A stretch of 64,000 nucleotides of DNA from Catonia carolina (taxonomy: Eukaryota; Arthropoda; Insecta; Hemiptera; Achilidae). The translations under genes and the position numbers were made by a program. Of the stretch, positions 24,016 through 34,450 are shown piece by piece. Each line of letters begins with the position of its first letter. Position 1 is the first letter of the stretch. The notes beneath the pieces were generated by a model. It had not been told where the DNA came from, ran no database searches, and saw only the letters and a program-made list of their open reading frames with translations. The stretch covers positions 99,550,748 to 99,614,747 of the forward strand of contig JAQMRL010000002.1 in the NCBI GenBank assembly GCA_035578175.1, in the 5' to 3' direction.

Positions 24016-24047
24016 AAATATATGATATTATACAATTACATAATCTT

Positions 24048-24472
24048 GTTGTTGTTTTGGTCATCAGCCGAAAGGATGGTTTGAACCTCTAGACTAAAAT
24101 CTTTACTTAGTAAAACGAGAGTGAGGTGGTTTACCATGCCTTCCTCACTAAGTGGAAAAGTATGCTTAGCATGCCAGGCCCTCTGAAAGCATCAACTTTC
24201 CACCCTGAAAATGACACCTTCGCTTCATTCACCATAGGCTCTGGTCGTATAATGATGAAATTCATTACTTTGAGAGGAGATAACTGTGACTAGTGTCTTG
24301 TATACCTCTATCTCTTTTATTCTTAAATTATTATTAATTGGCTGAACAGTTATTTAATTTGCTGACCATGTGATAAGAAACAGAAATATTTTTTGTAGCC
24401 CTGGAACTAGCAGATCGAGTGCAAATAATTTAACACTCCACCTGCCTGTAATGGGAAAATTATATAATATAA
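24048..24472 (-). mobile_element. (AAC)-end retroposon family, copy 3 (longest)
   Basis: The plus strand begins GTTGTTGTTTTGGTCATCAG and runs through every block seen in the other copies, including the internal segment missing from copy 1, making this the longest copy. On the minus strand it ends in an AAC tail. Flanks ACATAATCTT and ATATAATATT may be a decayed TSD, but the match is imperfect. There is no coding capacity. Confidence 0.75.
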
Positions 24473-24870
24473 TATTAAATTATAAATAAAATAAATCGTA
24501 TAGCCTACATAGAATATAAAAAGATACAATTAGAATTTCACATCCTTCTAGTAAGATAAACGTTTTCCACTTTATTTTATAAAATGTACAACTCTGCAGC
24601 TCTACACAAGCAGTAAATTTATTAGTAACTTATTTTACATCACTACAATTTTTGTGAACACCACTTATTAACAGGACCCTCACATATAATGTCAACACAT
24701 TGATAAAAATTTATGTTTAAAATTTACAGATTAAATATTTTTTGTAATTTTAATAACTAATTTCTTTATCTAAAAAATTATAGCTATTTTTAACAAAATT
24801 AAACATCATCAAAAAAAGTTTTAATTATTTAAACAAAATAAGAAAGAAAATCCACATCAAGTCAGAATAA
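24473..24870. other. AT-rich intergenic DNA
   Basis: Nothing is recognised. Confidence 0.4.
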
Positions 24871-25035
24871 AACTTTGAAGCCGACACAAAAAGTCTAGAC
24901 AGAGCGGAAGATCGGAAGATGAAGAAAGTCTTTCAATACAATTACGAAGACAATAGGGAATTGTCAGAACTCGAGGACAAGACAAAGTTAAAAATAAAAG
25001 GCCTGCAAAAAGAATTTTGTGATGTAACCAAGTAA
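24871..25035 (+). CDS. Short charged ORF, unassigned
   Basis: A 54-codon frame runs from just after an in-frame stop to a TAA at 25033-25035. It is rich in charged residues (RAEDRKMKKVFQYNYEDNRE, then LEDKTKLKIKGLQKEF) and could form a helix. It lacks an upstream ATG in frame except the internal one at 24918. It may be the tail of a retrotransposon protein or a chance frame. No family is recognised. Confidence 0.2.
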   Translation, partial: NFEADTKSLDRAEDRKMKKVFQYNYEDNRELSELEDKTKLKIKGLQKEFCDVTK

Positions 25036-25249
25036 ATCCAATTCAGTAAACTTATTTGTAAGAAACTAAGCTAATATAATAGAGATTCATTTGAGGTTTG
25101 CTTGAATTTTATGTTGTACAATAAGTCCCCCTAACACAATCATGTTTATTAATCTCATTTATATTTTATTAACCGGAAAATTCTGTAATCCGAATTTCTT
25201 AGAAGTGGTAAAAATTTAAACATTTACCAACATGTAATAGTAATTACGT

Positions 25250-25415
25250 GTACTTACTATTTGAACGAGGAAAATATGGTTTGGAGACTTCAAGAATGGA
25301 AAAGAAAAAAGGATGTCCAAGAACGGGATGGGATGAAGGAATGAAGAAACTTTCTGGAAGAGTATTTTATCAAAAGTACCTCAAAAATAGAAATGTAAAA
25401 AATGTGGGGCGCTGA
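25250..25415 (+). pseudogene. Non-LTR RT C-terminal relic
   Basis: A frame ending at the stop 25413-25415 reads RMEKKKGCPRTGWDEGMKKL, resembling the conserved GRPRTxWxDxxxK motif that follows the thumb in many insect non-LTR RTs. It is preceded by a YG...R segment, as in the YGHVxRM motif. It is short, truncated on both sides and assigned by motif only. Confidence 0.5.
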
Positions 25416-25640
25416 AATTTTTTTTTTATCCGAGGCGGCGAGAAAAACTCATGTTCACTCCCTCACGATGGGGGAAGTAATGTTGGACTTAATTGAGGCG
25501 TCCTCGTCCAGCCCCAAGGAGGCCGCAACCGCCTTACCAACCAAAAACCCGCCACCTGGCCACTTGATCTGACATCAGCAAACAACCCTACACCTCTCTC
25601 GGGGCTCTGAATTTAAAAACGATCAGAGTCCCTGGGCAAT
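25416..25640. other. Locally GC-rich unassigned block
   Basis: After a T-run (25418-25428), sequence such as CGAGGCGGCGAG, CGTCCTCGTCCAGCCCCAAG and CCTCTCTCGGGGCTCTGAAT stands out from the AT-rich surroundings. It may be the untranslated end of a retrotransposon. There is no usable frame. Confidence 0.45.
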
Positions 25641-25687
25641 AATTTGTAAATTTAGTCAGTTGAAAACGTTATCAGATATGTAATTTG

Positions 25688-26623
25688 AAAATCTGGTGTG
25701 AAACACTAACACGACATCCTCTTACCAATGTAAATAATGAAACATATAACCTATGTTTAATCCTAAAAAACAATGTAAACTGAAAAACATAGCCTAATTT
25801 TATTAATGATTGAATGACACAAAACGAAAATCAGCCTCTATTCGTTAAAAATACGGAAAATCGGTAATTGACTAAACTGAGCACTAAAAAAATAAAAAAT
25901 GCTTGAAATAAAAGTTATAATTTTTTTTAATTTTCTATAACTTTAAGATATTACACTTTGGTCGTGAAATGCATAAAAGGCCGCAAGATTAAAGCTCCCA
26001 TTTTTATCGATTTTGATGAGCAAAATTCAGAAAATCACTAATTTCGACGATAAACTAAGCGTTGCGCAAAAAATGTTTGAAATAAAAGTTGTATATTTAT
26101 TAATGTTCTACAACTTTGATTGTGCACTTTTGCACTAGAATGTTATTAAGGCCGTAATCTTAAAACAAAAACAATTTTACCACGAAAGCACAGGCCCACC
26201 GAGAATTTAAGCAGACATGGTTCTTAATCTACCTCGTAGAAAAATATACGTAGTACATGGGTAATAGTACCTAAGTAGTTCTTAAAAAATCGTTGGAGCC
26301 ATTTTTGAGAAAATCGCAAGAAAGTTAAAAATCGCACTAATTTATTTAATTTATTCCGGTCGACAGATTTTGATGAAATGTTCGTGTCGGGTCATTTAGT
26401 GGTATCTATCTTTAGTTACAAATTTCTACTTCGTACGATATTACGTTCTTGAGATATTTTTACACATAGACACGTACACAACATTCGCTAAAACAATGTT
26501 TGGATTCAGGGGCCTCAAAACGTGTATTTCCGGTAAAAACTTGATTTTGAAAAATCGACATGAAAACAATAGGTATTTACTTTCCTTCCCTATATGTTTG
26601 TATAGAGCAAGAGAAAGTAAAAA
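25688..26623 (+). mobile_element. Interspersed repeat R, copy B (~940 bp)
   Basis: Same ends and internal order as copy A (16831-17770): a start at AAAATCTGGTGTGAAACAC, a central block with AGAATTTAAGCAGACATGG, a block with GATTTTGATGAAATGTTCGTG, and an end at CAAGAGAAAGTAAAAA. The copies differ by many substitutions, so both are old. No coding capacity. Confidence 0.75.
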
Positions 26624-26964
26624 GTAATAACTGTAATAACTTTATCATATTTTGAAAAACATTGTTCCATTTGTAAGAAACCATTTCTTTAACCTCACCT
26701 AAGGCTAATTTTGTATAAATCTTTAACAAATAAAGGTTTATTTACATCATTTGCTGTATTATTATTGTTAGTTTATTTGCAATTATTATTGTTGTACTTA
26801 CACCTAAATCCAAGTAATTGTAATTACTTGTATTTGAAATGAATTGTGAACTATGGAACATAATAGTCTCTAAGATGAAATACAGGAGAAGGCGCAGTTA
26901 GGTAACAATGAGGGAGGGATTCGTAAAAAGGAGATAACAAGAAGAATTTCAGTACGAAAAGATC
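26624..26964. other. AT-rich intergenic DNA
   Basis: Nothing is recognised before the RT fragment at 26965. Confidence 0.4.
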
Positions 26965-27125
26965 TTCTTCTTCTTCTTAACTTCATGGATTAGGCAGCTC
27001 GGCTTATTCCGGAAACCATCTTCTTCTTGGGCGTCCAATACTCTTACCGGTGGGTTTGTATTCGTATGCTAAACGGAGCACGCGGTCCTTCCTCATCTGT
27101 TCTAAATGGCTGCACCAGTACCTCT
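26965..27125 (-). pseudogene. Non-LTR RT C-terminal relic with (GAA)n tail
   Basis: On the minus strand the frame gives W..HLEQMRKDRVLRLAYEYK and GKSIGRPRRRWF, a conserved C-terminal signature of insect non-LTR RTs (GHLxRMxxxR...GRPRxRW). It ends in AGAAGAAGAAGAAGATC, a GAA-type tail seen on the plus strand as a CTT run at 26964-26979. One in-frame stop follows the motif. The rest of the element is missing. Confidence 0.6.
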
Positions 27126-27370
27126 TGTGAATTTACAGGAAGATATTCTCACCACATATGGAGAGAAAACGACTCATATGTTATGGACTTGTAAGAAGAG
27201 TTCCAATAAACAGAGCTCCAGTTCTGCAGGGAGACGTAACGGGGTTAGACCCAGATAAATCTTTGGGATAACAGACTAAACTATTAAAGGAAGGTATCTC
27301 GAGGAGTGGAGTTGGAACTATTGAGCAGAGTGGTAAAGGATATTAAAAGAGGAAAATTAAAAGAGTAAAA
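27126..27370 (+). pseudogene. Non-LTR RT C-terminal relic, opposite orientation
   Basis: Starting near 27155 a plus-strand frame reads ERKRLMCYGLVRRVPINRAP, matching the YGHVxRMxxxRxP motif. The following GRxxRGRPR segment is broken by stops. It abuts the preceding fragment head to head, suggesting two independent insertions or an inversion. Confidence 0.5.
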
Positions 27371-27394
27371 TATCATCTGGGGTATTTGCACTAA

Positions 27395-27889
27395 AACAAA
27401 TTGCCAGATTAAAAATGATAAAAAATTACTAATGGCAGCTTATAATGGTCTCATTCTGTCTCGCATCCGTTATGGTATCTTAGTATGGGGTAATTCTAGC
27501 ATGGATAATATGAATCGGGTTTTTAAAATTTAAAAGGTGTATGGTGGGAGCTAACTAGCTAACCTCATTTGGGCCACTATTTAAGGAGCTTAAATTGCTT
27601 ACATTTTCCTTTCCTACATTTTTGAGGTGATTATGTACCGTATGTAAGGCAAAATAATTTTTTGCAGAATTTCAATGTTCACAATCATAACACGAAAAAC
27701 AGAAATGACTATTATGTGGCTAATCACTCCACAAAATTGTTTGAACAAAAACCTACTTATGCAGGGAGAAAATTCACGAATAAATTACCCCAATTTTTAA
27801 AATGTAATAATTTGCATTCCTTTAAAAAAAATCTGAAAAACTACTTGATCGGTGAAACTTTTTATAGTGTACAAGAATTTCTTTCTTGA
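27395..27889 (+). pseudogene. CR1/Jockey-like non-LTR RT, 3' fragment
   Basis: In broken frames it reads LMAAYNGLILSRIRYGILVWGNSS, a classic RT thumb signature, then LFKELKLLTFPFLHF, then after a frameshift HNHNTKNRNDYYVANHSTKL and GRKFTNKLPQFLK, and ends YLIGETFYSVQEFLS at the stop 27887-27889. The NTRNK-like segment followed by NKLP and a terminal YS[VI]xEFL is typical of this group. There are at least two frameshifts or stops. The catalytic core is absent. Confidence 0.8.
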
Positions 27890-28871
27890 TAGTAGTGATA
27901 CTTTGTGTGATTCTTATATATGTATTTTAGGTGTTATAACTGCATATCCTATACTCCTCCTGGAGTCTCATAAACACCTGGAGTCACTTCGCCATGTTAT
28001 TTACAAGATTCGCTGACAATGCTTACTATTAATGCACTCTTAATACTGACATACCCGGGAAATCATAGAACTTAAGTATGATGGTTATCTACAGTACTTC
28101 ATCTCAATTTTAAGCGTGGATTTTTATGAATGACAGAAGAGAAGAGTTGACAAGTACGAAAAAATAATATGAGAAGTTTGATGAATCGCCGCGAATTAGT
28201 CTAATGTATAAAAGTGAATTAATAAAAGAATGAAGGAAATTAATTATGGTGATGGAGAAAATAAAACAGAGGACTAGGAAAATGGAAGTGAAGATTGAGG
28301 AGCAGACGTAAAAGCAAAACCTGGAACAAGACGAAGAATAAGGGGATTTTTTCATCATTTTTCTTAATAATGTCACTACGTTCCTTACGCCTTATATCCA
28401 TTTAAGACCACAATAAAAAATCACAATAGACTTACCTTCCAGATGTAATATATGTAGTGACGCACCCATATCCAGAATTATATTTATGGAATAAAAGGCG
28501 TGCTTAGGGGATCTAACAATCATTTACAAAAAGTAATTTCAGATAGTACGATTTCGTATCTAATATAGCAAACAGCCAATAACTAAACTGAAGTCTCGTA
28601 TGCTCTCCTATTTTATTCTACAAACTGAACAAAACAGAAAAAGTAACAAAGAGCATTATACGAACAACATAAAAGATTCAGAGTAATACATTTTTGTTCA
28701 ATTAAAACCTTTTATTCGTTTCCGTTTCCTACATCTTAAGGAAATTAGAAAAATTGAAATCAAAGAAAGTTTTGAAATTGATATACTATGAAAATTGCGA
28801 GTCATTGCACAGTCTAATCTTGCTGTTGTAATTTTGAGTAAAATTCTACAAAATATAAATTCAATCTGTAT
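27890..28871. other. AT-rich intergenic DNA
   Basis: Nothing is recognised. The minus-strand frame near 28110-28376 is low-complexity and hydrophobic and is not accepted. Confidence 0.4.
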
Positions 28872-29066
28872 CTATGGTATGAAATCAAAATCGTCGTGTT
28901 CGCGTCTGTGCACCAGTAATACACGCTCTTCTGAAATCCATGGTCGTGCTTCTTCTCGAACTCTCTCCGTTCCTCTCACTTTATTACCCTTTTCTTTCTC
29001 ACTTACTCTCATTCTTACAAACATAAACTCATATTTTTTCCACAGTGCTGATATCCTAGGTGCCAT
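28872..29066 (-). CDS. Small ATG-started ORF, unassigned
   Basis: The 64-residue minus-strand frame begins with an ATG and has balanced, charged composition (SALWKKYEFMFVRMRVSEKE, then EEARPWISEERVLLVHRREH and DDFDFIP). Two GTAAG-type donor-like sequences (TTTGTAAGAAT and AGAGTAAGTGAG) lie early in the frame, so if this is an exon it might be spliced. I recognise no family. The overlapping plus-strand frame (28795-29121) is serine/leucine-rich and less convincing. Confidence 0.22.
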   Translation of the reverse strand: MAPRISALWKKYEFMFVRMRVSEKEKGNKVRGTERVREEARPWISEERVLLVHRREHDDFDFIP

Positions 29067-29283
29067 TTTACCTCAAACGAAGGCGAACATTAAACACAAA
29101 ACTTTTAACATTGATGAGTAAGCATTATGAAAAGTGGCTACATAAATAACGAAACATGTACGAACCTGCATTTGAGTCACAGGTAATCAATTACAACATC
29201 TCATACGATAATGTACTTAATGGTAATTTTAATAATTTGTAATTTGAATATTGTTGCAAAAAATTATAATAATTTTTTTTTTA

Positions 29284-29414
29284 TTTTGAAGTCGCACCCA
29301 CATCTTGGTTATTAAAGACTACATTGGGTTGAAAAGTGTTGGGTTTAAACGTGTAATAATTTTCCTGAGCTCCGCTCTGCAGCATAGCTCGCTAACCACT
29401 GGACCACGGAGGTA
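29284..29414 (-). mobile_element. SINE (family S1) lacking its B box, first unit of the 189-bp array
   Basis: On the minus strand it runs from a head with A-box-like TGGTCCAGTGGTTAGCG to a tail AACCAAGATGTGGGTGCGAC. The stretch that carries the B box in the copy near 7.4 kb (about 25 bases) is missing. Only this first unit has the full SINE tail (29284-29303); later array units begin at CTTGGTTATT. This points to an inserted SINE whose inner part plus right-hand flank was then amplified. Confidence 0.75.
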
Positions 29415-30611
29415 GCTAAATAAATATTTCATTAATTTAATATTTTTTACTACATTCATGGAAACTAAAAACGAGTAAAAACTAATAACGATCTTGGTTA
29501 TTAAAGACTACATTGGGTTGAAAAGTGTTGGGTTTAAACGTGTAATAATTTTCCTGAGCTCCGCTCTGCAGCATAGCTCGCTAACCACTGGACCACGGAG
29601 GTAGCTAAATAAATATTTCATTAATTTAATATTTTTTACTACATTCATGGAAACTAAAAACGAGTAAAAACTAATAACGATCTTGGTTATTAAAGACTAC
29701 ATTGGGTTGAAAAGTGTTGGGTTTAAACGTGTAATAATTTTCCTGAGCTCCGCTCTGCAGCATAGCTCGCTAACCACTGGACCACGGAGGTAGCTAAATA
29801 AATATTTCATTAATTTAATATTTTTTACTACATTCATGGAAACTAAAAACGAGTAAAAACTAATAACGATCTTGGTTATTAAAGACTACATTGGGTTGAA
29901 AAGTGTTGGGTTTAAACGTGTAATAATTTTCCTGAGCTCCGCTCTGCAGCATAGCTCGCTAACCACTGGACCACGGAGGTAGCTAAATAAATATTTCATT
30001 AATTTAATATTTTTTACTACATTCATGGAAACTAAAAACGAGTAAAAACTAATAACGATCTTGGTTATTAAAGACTACATTGGGTTGAAAAGTGTTGGGT
30101 TTAAACGTGTAATAATTTTCCTGAGCTCCGCTCTGCAGCATAGCTCGCTAACCACTGGACCACGGAGGTAGCTAAATAAATATTTCATTAATTTAATATT
30201 TTTTACTACATTCATGGAAACTAAAAACGAGTAAAAACTAATAACGATCTTGGTTATTAAAGACTACATTGGGTTGAAAAGTGTTGGGTTTAAACGTGTA
30301 ATAATTTTCCTGAGCTCCGCTCTGCAGCATAGCTCGCTAACCACTGGACCACGGAGGTAGCTAAATAAATATTTCATTAATTTAATATTTTTTACTACAT
30401 TCATGGAAACTAAAAACGAGTAAAAACTAATAACGATCTTGGTTATTAAAGACTACATTGGGTTGAAAAGTGTTGGGTTTAAACGTGTAATAATTTTCCT
30501 GAGCTCCGCTCTGCAGCATAGCTCGCTAACCACTGGACCACGGAGGTAGCTAAATAAATATTTCATTAATTTAATATTTTTTACTACATTCATGGAAACT
30601 AAAAACGAGTT
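29304..30611. repeat. 189-bp tandem array, about 6.9 identical units
   Basis: The word CTTGGTTATTAAAGACTAC recurs at 29304, 29493, 29682, 29871, 30060, 30249 and 30438, a constant spacing of 189 bp. The last unit stops at AAAAACGAG, about 173 bp in. By eye the units are identical. Each holds about 111 bp of SINE and about 78 bp of non-SINE flank. There are no spacers of varying sequence, so it is not CRISPR. Identity implies very recent expansion, homogenisation by unequal exchange or an assembly effect. It has no coding capacity. Confidence 0.97.
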
Positions 30612-31621
30612 GCGTCCTTTTTGTTACACACCCGTTATTATGGTATTAATTATAAATCATACGTTCTGTCAACACATGTTTTTGTATGTACTTTCAACAT
30701 TTCAGAAACAGTTTTAATTAAATTAGATAGGTAGGAAATATTTGAAGTTAACCATTTTAAAGGAGAAGTTTCCTTTTCTGGATGATGTAATGAAATGTGG
30801 GTAGGTTCAGTGTTATAAATTCGGTTATAGTATAAATATATAAAGGCAGCTTTAATCTTGAGATTGTACGGGCTGTGTTATTTATAAAGGTTTAGATATA
30901 CGTGTACAAGGATAATATGTGAAGTATCATTACATTAAATATTTAAACTAAGCACAAGAAACATTTGTTATTATTTATTCACGTGGAATGCAAAACATCG
31001 TCGTCGGCACACTTCAAATCCAATTTGTTTGCGTGGAATAATTACTGTTGAACAGGTAGAAGGTATTCTCTCGACTCATCTTATCTCACGCCCTGCAGTG
31101 TTTGTTACGCATCATATTAAAGGCTTAACCATATACTATTCTTATTACTACCATTTAACAGCTAATCTCATTACGAGTTGGCAGATTTTAAACAAATCTG
31201 AAAATCGCTTCTGCATGCCTCCATATAAATGATTACAGATCGCAGAAGTGTTTAGATTTAATACAAAAAAGCGACGGATTTTGTGTTTGTCATTTTTAGG
31301 CTTTTCATCGATCAAGTAGGTGTAATGTACAGCACAACTGGCTTTTAGACAAATATTTTGGTTACGATTTTTGGTCAGGTCACTTTTGGTTTGGCATTAA
31401 CATTATTATCCAAAACTGCTCGTAACAAAATTATTATTGGGCAGACTCTATTATGTTATCGTTAATCCTTAAGCTGTACTACGTCTTTTTACGTTTATGA
31501 CTACTTTTGATGCTGCATCCCCACTATAATAATGAGTTCCGGTTTTTCCTAGGTCTACATGTTTAGGTGAATTACATAAATTTAGCCGAAACATATAAAA
31601 GTTCAAAATAACATCTTAGAA
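30612..31621. other. AT-rich intergenic DNA
   Basis: Nothing is recognised. The frame at 31029-31232 has no known motif and starts from a non-ATG codon. Confidence 0.4.
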
Positions 31622-31900
31622 AAAAGTGACGTTTATTCTTAGACGATAAAACTGCCCTACCGTTAACATTAATAATATTCCGCTGCCTCACACTACTCAA
31701 ACACGCTATTTAGGCTTACACTTAGACGTTTGAAGCGCCTCTGGCCAAGAGATCTTCTTGGCCAACTGTAGGATTGCAGTGATGACTGCACGCTCCATCA
31801 AGTAAATCAAGTTTTGAAACATTAGCTTCACATTTGGAAATTGTTGTATTAATATAATAACAAATACTAAATTTCAATTAAAAGTGTCAAAAAAAAAGAA
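31622..31900 (+). pseudogene. Internally deleted copy of the Jockey-like element
   Basis: Same family as 12437-13190 but on the plus strand. The left part encodes the palm end (TVNINNIPLPHTTQTRYLGL-like, near 31655-31728) and jumps at about 31729 directly to the C-terminal FKRLWPRDLLGQL and the shared 3' UTR, ending in an A-rich tail (31889-31909). About 420 bp present in the other copy is missing, so the deletion removed the thumb region. Both copies share the 3' end, supporting the boundary. Confidence 0.8.
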
Positions 31901-31909
31901 AAAAAAAAC

Positions 31910-32748
31910 ATTAATATCAGCTGTAAAAGATAAGTAAACCTTACACTATTTATACAGCCATTTTAGTCGTAAATCTGAAGGATTTTAAGGCCGTAATTTT
32001 AAAACAAACTTATTTTGATGCGAGTTTTCATACACAACTACAAATAGCTAAACCAATCGTCAAGTACTTAAAACAACTAAAAAAAAGTTATATGAATTTT
32101 ATATAAAGGGTTTTTTGCATGTTTAACTGTATATAGCCCTGTATAATTACACGCGTTTTACACTAAAATTTACTTTGAAACCAATTTTTTTGAACGATTG
32201 TACAATCTCCTCGAAAACGGTTCCAGAGATACTACCATTTAATAAGTTCAGCTTATCTAGTAATTAATCATTATTTCTCTGGCCAAATAAATAATAATAT
32301 AGTATACTTTATTTATTTCCTTATTTTTTTCAATGACAGTCCATACCTATACATTATTTCTGTACGTGATAATACATTGCATTAACTCACATTATACTAG
32401 TTGGAGAACATTTACATACCCAACTATGACTAAAAGCCATGTTTTACAGTAAATGCATTATTCGAAGGAGTGTATTTATCAAAAGATATTAAAAGTTAAT
32501 AAGGTCTTTAAGTTTAGTTTATTCTAAAATTACATTATTATGAATACGGTGTATATTAAGTAGGTCTTCATAATTAATTAATAAATAAACAATGATGAAG
32601 TAAGCATATACACAACAAATGAATCATAAAATATTAATACAATAATTTACTAATATAAAATGAATAAGAAACCAGCAATAAATACATCGTAAAAAGCAAA
32701 CTATGCATAACTAAGCAAATCGAACTAAGAAGCGCAGTGCAGTCCAAC
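31910..32748. other. AT-rich intergenic DNA
   Basis: A short piece near 31955-32035 (AAGGCCGTAATTTTAAAACA) resembles an internal module of repeat R. Nothing else is recognised. Confidence 0.4.
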
Positions 32749-33055
32749 TTTCGGTGATGACACTGTTAGTATTACGGAAGAAAGTATATTTACTTATTTG
32801 TCTACTTCCCCAGCAGGCCAAATTGTGCCTTCCCAACAGGCCACCCTTGCAATCGATCCCCAACCCGCGCGAATCTGAGCTTTGTAGACTAAGATGAGTA
32901 AAACCTTCGGTGATGTCATTTCTAGTAGGACGATGAAAGGTATAGTTGATTGGTTATTCCTCCTACTAACCTACGTTGTTCCTTCCCAACAGGCCAGTAA
33001 TCTACCCCCACCCTGTTCAACAACTGAGCTTTATTAACTTAGATGAGTTATACAT
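32749..33055. repeat. Two diverged tandem units of ~150 bp
   Basis: Two adjacent segments (about 32749-32905 and 32906-33055) each contain TTCGGTGATG near the start, CCTTCCCAACAGGCCA in the middle and a CTGAGCTTT...CTTAGATGAG-like end. They are less AT-rich than the neighbourhood and have diverged considerably. No coding signal. Confidence 0.7.
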
Positions 33056-33439
33056 TTCTCCCATTCATAAAACCATTGGAGTTTTTAGGTTCAGTCCAAA
33101 AATTATTTTGAAAAAGTTTTCATTAAGTTGAAAAGACATTAAAAATTAATTGAGAAAAATATAATAAAAATCTTTTGAGCAGTTTTAGATAAAATTGGAT
33201 TTTGTTTAGAAGATAGTAAAGTTAATTTTGGGGCTCGATAGCTGATTCCAAATTTAATTGCGTGTGGAATTGCAGCAATGGGATTCCATAAAGGTAACTA
33301 AATCAATAACAGACACACACACTATTCTGAAAATAATAGTAAATTATGGCTTCAGGGAATCATGAAATATGAAAATTTTTCCATTTTTATGTTTTTGATC
33401 TTTTCTGACTTTAAAATAATACCTTATTTCTAACAATTT
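33056..33439. other. AT-rich intergenic DNA
   Basis: Nothing is recognised. Confidence 0.4.
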
Positions 33440-33676
33440 TTTCCTCTTCTTTGGTTCATATTATTTTGGTTCTTATTCTATTTGTCTTTCTCTTAGAGAT
33501 CAAAGCATTTTATCAGTCTCCTAAACATCATTCGATCGCATGTCATATCCTCTGTTATTCCCATTTCATTCACTTCTTTGTCTATCCCGTATATCAATTC
33601 TTTTTTGCGCAGTTCCTTGCCAAATTACTAAGACACAATAGAATCAACGACCTGCTAAAGTCGATCACCCACTAAT
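33440..33676 (-). pseudogene. Possible non-LTR RT C-terminal relic
   Basis: On the minus strand one frame reads ELRKKELIYGIDKEVNEMGI followed by TEDMTCDRMMFRRLIKCFDL and a stop. This resembles the DLxxxGIxxEMxxDRxxFRRxI segment near the end of some non-LTR RTs, including the corresponding part of the 284-1158 element. It is short and the assignment is tentative. The plus-strand frame here is hydrophobic and probably a shadow. Confidence 0.4.
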
Positions 33677-34389
33677 TCACCTCAACATCTAGTAAAAAAA
33701 AATCCCTACCGACTCATATTAAACTGATACAGAGATGAGAACTGAGCTTGAATTGGAATGAGTAGGAGTAAAAGACGGGATGGCAAAGGAGAAAGAGAAG
33801 GCGCAAGGAAGTGTGGAAAGAAAGAAATTAAAAATTATGAAGATTTTAATAATTTAGTTTCTTTATTAACCATCTAAATATAAGGTGGAAAATAAAACTG
33901 GGGGACGCTCTTCTAACCCTAAATATTTTTCCCAAATATTTTCTTTTAGTTAAAGAGAACGATAAACTAAATAGCTTATGCGTCCACTAAATTAGATAAT
34001 TACTACTTTCTCTCTTGTTACAAATCACAGTGAAATTAAAGAGTGGACTAGAATTTTAAGTAAGCCCCTTAATGAAATCTCAAAGCACGTTTTCTGTTGA
34101 ATAAAATAAACGATCAGCAAACAATTATAGCCAATATAGGCAAGATGTGACTTACCCATTGATGTTAATTTCTTGATCACCTTTTTTTGGTAACCAATAA
34201 AAAATTCAATCTATAATGTCACTATTCAATAATAGATTCAATTATTATTTGGGTGTCGCAATTTATAATTGGTAAAAACGACAAATAATGTGTTTATATG
34301 TGTTTTAGTGTTGCAGTTGCTACGATCTCGTCTGCAATATCCTAACGCACTTTCTTTAATTTTTGGCAAATTTCATACCAGACTAAACA
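33677..34389. other. AT-rich intergenic DNA
   Basis: Nothing is recognised. Confidence 0.4.
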
Positions 34390-34450
34390 AGACTTGTCTT
34401 GTCTGTACAAGAGATCCCGGATTGATTCCTAGTCAGGTCTGACATTTTCA
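34390..34450 (+). mobile_element. SINE B-box relic
   Basis: The block GAGATCCCGGATTGATTCCT followed by AGTCAGGTCTGA (34412-34443) matches the B-box half and the following GGTCTGA-like stretch of family S1. The A-box half is not recognisable and the tail is missing. Confidence 0.45.

Noticed and set aside
29304..30611. CRISPR-like array
   Set aside because: Whole 189-bp units repeat with no variable spacers, and the sequence context is eukaryotic.
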